The notes below the pieces were generated by a model. That model did no database searches and was not told the DNA's origin. It saw nothing but the letters and a program-made list of their open reading frames with translations. The position numbers and the translations under genes are program-made. 64,000 nt of DNA from Streptomyces zhihengii (GTDB taxonomy: Bacteria > Actinomycetota > Actinomycetes > Streptomycetales > Streptomycetaceae), in the NCBI RefSeq assembly GCF_016919245.1, contig NZ_JAFEJA010000001.1, forward strand, positions 3,258,001 through 3,322,000, given 5' to 3'. Positions 60,250 through 64,000 of the stretch are shown here, in pieces (the stretch's first letter is position 1; the number at the start of each line of letters is the position of its first letter).

Positions 60250-63018
60250 TCAGCCGGTGGCGCAGCTCCTGCCGCCGAGGGTGAAGGCCGCCGGGGCGCT
60301 GTTGCCGCCCGTCCAGCTGGCGGTGAAGCCGAAGCTCGCCGTCCCGCCGGGTGCCACGCCGCCGTTCCAGGCGACGTTGGAGGCGGTGACCGCGGTGCCG
60401 TTCTGCTGATGGACGGCGTTCCAGATCTGCGTGATCCGCTGGCCCTGCGGGAACGACCAGGCGAGCTGCCAGCCGTTCAGGGCCGTGGTGCCCTTGTTGG
60501 TGAGGGTGACGTCCGCCTGGAAGCCGCCCGACCACTGGTTGGTGATCTTGTAGCTCACGGCGCAGACGGCGGTCGGGTCCGGGTCGGTCGGGTCGGTCGG
60601 GTCGGTCGGGTCCGTGGGATCGGTCGGGTCCGTCGGATCGGTGCCGCCGCCGTCCGAGGAGTCGCCGTAGATGATGCCGCGCCCGTTGGTCGCGATGTAG
60701 ACGCGGCCGAAGACGCGCGGGTCACCGGTGATCGAGGCGCCCGTCCAGCCCCACTGGTGGGCGTCGTCGTTGATCCGGACCCAGCTCGCGCCCTTGTCGG
60801 TGGAGCGGAAGATCCCGCGCTTGCCGCCGATCTGGGCGCTGATGAACAGCGTCTGGTACGAGGCGCCGGCGGCCGCCTTGCCGAAGCCGACGGCGTCCGC
60901 CTCCTGCACACCGGTCAGTTTGGTGAACGTGGCGCCGGAGTCGATGGAGTGCCACAGCCCGTAGGTGCCGTTCTCCTTGCCGCCGGCGAGCCAGATGTCG
61001 CCCTCGGTGCCGGGGACGGCCTGGAAGCGGACGTTGCCCTCGGCGGGCAGACCGGTCGCCTTGGCGGCGAAGGTCGCGCCGCCGTCGGTGGAGACGTAGA
61101 ACGTGCCGGCCTTGAAGCCGTAGAACTTCTTCGGGTTCTTGCGGTCGGACTCCACGATCGCGTCCGCGGGGATCCCGGTGGACGCCGTCCAGGAGGTGCC
61201 GAAGCCGGTGGTGCGGTGCACGCCCGCGCCGGCCGGGCTCCAGACGAAGGAGCCGCCGTCGGCCGCGGCGGCCACCGTGCCGCCGCCGGTCACGCCGGAG
61301 GGCTGGGAGCCCTGGAACCAGTTGGCGCCGTTGTCGGTGGAGAAGCCGATGTTCTGCGTGGTGTCGCCGTGGCCGACCCGCACCACGGTGTTCGGGTTGG
61401 CCTCGGCGAAGTCGAGGCTGGTGGTGCCGCTCATGTTCGGGGTGCGGAACATCATCGACGGGACCTTGTCGACGTCCGTGTGCCGGAAGCCGCCGAGGTC
61501 GAGCATGCCGCTGAGCAGCGGCGCGCCGGAGGGCGGGCTCGCCAGGTCGTTGACCGCCGTCTCCTCCAGCCCCTTGATCATGGGCTTGATGCCGAAGGTG
61601 CCGCCGGTGTCCCAGGTCGTGAGGTTCTCGGTGCCGTAGATCGTGGCGCCGGTCCCGTACATCATCCGGTCGGAGTCGAACGGGTCGATCTCCAGCGCCT
61701 CGGTCATCCAGCCGAGCTTCGGCGCGGTCTCCGGCGGGGAGGGGTTGCCGCCCCAGGTCAGCCACGGCACCGAGGAGACGTCCTGGGTGTAGTGGTTGAC
61801 CCGGTTCGGATAGCCGTTGTACTCCCACGCCTGCTTCCAGGTCGCGCCGCTGTCGGTGGACCGGAAGATCTGGGTGTCGGGCCACCAGGAGCTGTAGGCG
61901 GTGGCCATCAGGGTGCCGGGCTTCTGCCGGTCGACGCTCAGTCCGCTGAAGCCGTAGTAGGTGTCGGCCTCGGCGACCGGGCTGACGTCGGTCCACGCGC
62001 CGGTCGCCGTGGTGTAGCGGTAGACGCGGCCCTTGCCGCCGTCGTACGGGCCGCCGGTGTCGCTGAGCGTCACGAACAACTGGCCGGTGGCGGAGTCCAG
62101 TACGCCCTTGTGGGCGAGGTAGCCGGTCGGCTGCCCGGCGACGCGGGACCAGGTGGTGCCGCCGTCCGACGAGCGGTAGACGGCGTTCTCCTTGTCGGCG
62201 ACGCCGACGTAGATGTCCTTGGTGACGCTGCCGGCGGCGGAGGAGCGCTCGTCGAAGGTGACCCAGACGACGCCCTGGTTGTCGTTGCCGTAGCCGCTGG
62301 TGTCGGACGGGTCCTGCGCGTAGTTGCCCGGGTTGGGGAAGGACGCCACCTGGGACCAGGTGACACCGGAGTCCGTGGAGCGCCACAGGCCCTTGCCGCT
62401 GGGCGCGCCGAAGTAGAGGACGGAGTTCTTGTTCGGGTCCACCGCGAGGCGTTCGCCCATGCCGCGGCCGGGCATGTTGCCGCCCAGCTTGAAGGGGAGC
62501 TGGGTGGCCTGCCAGCTCGCACCGCGGTCCGAGGAGCGCAGGATCGCGCCGTTGGTCGGGTCCCAGTCGTTGGTGTACGTGCCGACGGCGGCGTACACCT
62601 TGGCGGGCTGCACGGGGTCGGAGGCGATGCTGGCGACACCGGTCCAGCCCCAGCGGTCCCAGTCGACCCAGTCCAGCAGCGGCTTCCACTGCTTGCCGGA
62701 CTCGTCCCAGCGGTAGGCGCCGCCGATGTCGGTGCGGGCGTAGGCGAGGTTCTTCTCGGTCCGGTTGAAGACGATGCCGGGCACGAAGCCGCCGCCGTCG
62801 ATGCGGACGTTCTTCCAGGTGTAGGACGGGTCGGCGGCGGCGGCCTGTGACGCCGCCCTCGCCGACACATCGGATGCCTCGGCGGTCCCGACCGCCTGCG
62901 GAGCGGCGGGCGGGTGCGGCGAGGGGCGCGCCGCGGAGGCGGGGCCGGCGGTGAACAGCCCCGCCGTCATGCTGAGTGCCGCCACCAGGACGGCGGCTGG
63001 TCTGGCGCGTAGGCGCAC
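60250..63018 (-). CDS. Secreted GH74 xyloglucanase with CBM2 cellulose-binding module
   Basis: A 922-residue secreted glycoside hydrolase. It has a signal peptide (VRLRARPAAVLVAALSMTAGLFTAGPASA), then an Ala-rich spacer. The twin beta-propeller GH74 domain spans about 60-790 and shows many repeats of the SSDGGTTWSRV/STDSGVTWSQV type; ARTDIGGAYRWDESG contains the expected catalytic Asp. A (DPT)n linker follows, then a C-terminal CBM2 with two Cys (CAVSYKITNQWSGGFQADVTL...GRSCATG) and exposed Trp. It would cleave xyloglucan or beta-1,4-glucan outside the cell. The GTG at 63018 has GGAGAGGA upstream. An exact CebR box 59 bp upstream implies induction by cello-oligosaccharides. Confidence 0.93.
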   Translation of the reverse strand: MRLRARPAAVLVAALSMTAGLFTAGPASAARPSPHPPAAPQAVGTAEASDVSARAASQAAAADPSYTWKNVRIDGGGFVPGIVFNRTEKNLAYARTDIGGAYRWDESGKQWKPLLDWVDWDRWGWTGVASIASDPVQPAKVYAAVGTYTNDWDPTNGAILRSSDRGASWQATQLPFKLGGNMPGRGMGERLAVDPNKNSVLYFGAPSGKGLWRSTDSGVTWSQVASFPNPGNYAQDPSDTSGYGNDNQGVVWVTFDERSSAAGSVTKDIYVGVADKENAVYRSSDGGTTWSRVAGQPTGYLAHKGVLDSATGQLFVTLSDTGGPYDGGKGRVYRYTTATGAWTDVSPVAEADTYYGFSGLSVDRQKPGTLMATAYSSWWPDTQIFRSTDSGATWKQAWEYNGYPNRVNHYTQDVSSVPWLTWGGNPSPPETAPKLGWMTEALEIDPFDSDRMMYGTGATIYGTENLTTWDTGGTFGIKPMIKGLEETAVNDLASPPSGAPLLSGMLDLGGFRHTDVDKVPSMMFRTPNMSGTTSLDFAEANPNTVVRVGHGDTTQNIGFSTDNGANWFQGSQPSGVTGGGTVAAAADGGSFVWSPAGAGVHRTTGFGTSWTASTGIPADAIVESDRKNPKKFYGFKAGTFYVSTDGGATFAAKATGLPAEGNVRFQAVPGTEGDIWLAGGKENGTYGLWHSIDSGATFTKLTGVQEADAVGFGKAAAGASYQTLFISAQIGGKRGIFRSTDKGASWVRINDDAHQWGWTGASITGDPRVFGRVYIATNGRGIIYGDSSDGGGTDPTDPTDPTDPTDPTDPTDPDPTAVCAVSYKITNQWSGGFQADVTLTNKGTTALNGWQLAWSFPQGQRITQIWNAVHQQNGTAVTASNVAWNGGVAPGGTASFGFTASWTGGNSAPAAFTLGGRSCATG

Positions 63019-63076
63019 GGGAGAATCCTCTCCGAGCGGGACCGCCAACGGAGGCGGTGTGCGGGTGACTTGGAGA

Positions 63077-63090
63077 TGGGAGCGCTCCCA
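63077..63090. promoter_or_regulatory. CebR-type operator upstream of the GH74 gene
   Basis: TGGGAGCGCTCCCA is a perfect 14-bp palindrome identical to the described CebR (LacI family) operator that controls cellulases and cellobiose uptake in Streptomyces. It lies 59 bp upstream of the GTG at 63018. Confidence 0.88.
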
Positions 63091-63360
63091 TGTGGCGTGC
63101 TCGATGGTAGCGGCGCGGCGGGTGGGGGTGAAGAGCCGTGCGCCACTCATCCGATGACTGCGGGCGTCAACTCCGTTGCGGGCGGGGCCTGAAGGGCCGC
63201 CGGCCGGGCGTGTCCGCTCCTGGCCGGAGACACGCACGCGGCCGGCGACCCGCACGCGACGTGCCGCGTGCGGGTCGCCTCACGCGGCACGCGGCGCGCC
63301 GGTCGCGGGACCGGCCGATCGCGTGCGGGGAGTCGGGGGCGGCCGGGGCCGGGTCCCGTG

Positions 63361-64000
63361 TCAGCCGACGTGCACGCCCGCCGTCTCGCGGTCCGCGGCG
63401 GCCTCGATCTCGGCCCGGGAGGGGTTGCGGATCACGAGGAACGCGATGACGGCCGAGGCGAGGCTGAGGCCGGCGGCCCACCAGAACGCGGTGGTGTACC
63501 CCTCGATGTCGGCAGCGAGGCGGGCGACGGTCGGGTCGGACGCGAAGGTCTCCTTCAGGGACTCGGCGTAGAACGTCGACAGGAGCGCTATGCCGACCGA
63601 TCCGCCCACCTGCTGGGCGGTGTTGACCAGGGCCGACGCGGCCCCCGCGTCGGCCGGGCCGACGCGGGCGGTGCCGGCGGCGAAGGTGGTCGGGAAGAGG
63701 ACGCCGGCACCGAGCCCGGCGGCGACGAGACCGGGAAGGACCCCGTCGACGTATCCGGAGCCGGTGTCCAGTTGCGCGAGCAGCAGGCATCCGAGGGCGG
63801 CCAGCGCCAGACCGGCGGAGATCAGGGTTCGCGGGCCGATCTTGTTCAGCAGCACGCCCGCGGTGACGCCGGAGGCGACCATGATCGCGATGTTGAGGGG
63901 CATAAACGCGAACCCGCTCTTCAACGGGGAGTAGTCCAGGTTCTGCTGGAGGTAGAAGGTGAGGAACAGGAAGACGCCGAACATCGTGACGCCCAGGGCG
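63361..64000 (-). CDS. MFS drug/multi-substrate efflux transporter, 5' end outside window
   Basis: The C-terminal ~213 residues of a major facilitator of the EmrB/QacA (DHA2, 14-span) type. FLTFYLQQNLDYSPLKSGFAFMPL, GVLLNKIGPRTLISAGLALAALG, GLVAAGLGAGVLFPTTFAAGTARVGPADAGAASALVNTAQQVGGSVGIALLSTFYA are typical span and loop motifs of spans 8-13 (motif C-like). The start lies to the right of the window. The C-terminus ends RNPSRAEIEAAADRETAGVHVG. No partner TetR gene is visible in the window. It should export hydrophobic drugs in exchange for protons. Confidence 0.88.
   Translation of the reverse strand, partial: ALGVTMFGVFLFLTFYLQQNLDYSPLKSGFAFMPLNIAIMVASGVTAGVLLNKIGPRTLISAGLALAALGCLLLAQLDTGSGYVDGVLPGLVAAGLGAGVLFPTTFAAGTARVGPADAGAASALVNTAQQVGGSVGIALLSTFYAESLKETFASDPTVARLAADIEGYTTAFWWAAGLSLASAVIAFLVIRNPSRAEIEAAADRETAGVHVG

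Overview
The window is chromosomal DNA from a Streptomyces or very close actinomycete. The evidence is very high GC with strong third-position GC bias, many GTG starts, paired ECF sigma factors, AfsQ1/AfsQ2/SigQ, and a gene order that I recall as close to the SCO4866-SCO4927 stretch of S. coelicolor (a recollection, not a search). I saw no tRNA, rRNA, CRISPR array, phage, transposase or integrative element. The content looks like ordinary core-arm chromosome.

Layout. (1) 1-8.2 kb: acyl-CoA carboxylase genes: biotin ligase, carboxyltransferase pccB with the small pccE subunit, and the biotin carboxylase/BCCP chain accA2, with a GDSL esterase/TetR pair, a 42-aa membrane peptide, Maf and a membrane protein between them. 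(2) 8.4-22.5 kb: regulators, a disulfide-less LpdA flavoprotein and the first nucleoside-salvage block (purine nucleoside phosphorylase, phosphosugar mutase, deoC, two aldehyde dehydrogenase-like genes, uridine kinase). (3) 22.7-28.7 kb: sigQ and afsQ1-afsQ2-lipoprotein, then small envelope proteins. (4) 28.8-43.9 kb: second nucleoside block (adenosine deaminase, thymidine phosphorylase, cytidine deaminase and a BMP/NupOPQ-type nucleoside ABC transporter), interspersed with LysR/MFS, an L,D-transpeptidase and an ECF-SnoaL sigma factor. (5) 45.5-53.2 kb: a nonulosonic-acid glycopolymer cluster (NeuB-like synthase, NeuA fused to a HAD phosphatase, and four transferase-like proteins), probably for teichulosonic/Kdn-type wall polymer. 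(6) 53.3-64 kb: LeuE exporter, a methylmalonyl-CoA-mutase-type large chain, an L,D-transpeptidase, an ECF sigma plus membrane partner, a DHFR-like protein, a secreted GH74-CBM2 xyloglucanase under a CebR-type box, and a truncated MFS gene.

How the genes work together. Nucleosides imported by the BMP/ABC system would be deaminated (Add, Cdd), phosphorolysed (PNP, DeoA), and their pentose phosphates isomerised by the phosphosugar mutase. DeoC then cleaves deoxyribose 5-phosphate to acetaldehyde, which the adjacent aldehyde dehydrogenase would oxidise. Six of these transcription units carry the same CTACGCGCGTAG-centred palindrome at their promoters, and several appear to be leaderless with the palindrome inside or abutting the promoter. 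This is the clearest system-level signal in the window: a nucleoside catabolic regulon whose regulator I cannot assign.

The most unusual non-coding structure is a pair of roughly 770-bp, nearly identical, internally palindromic intergenic elements at 15.2-16.0 kb and 31.2-31.9 kb, both lying between convergent genes. Several other GC-rich repeat fields (22.6, 46.5-47.1, 57.1 and 60.0 kb) occur in intergenic gaps and look unrelated to coding.
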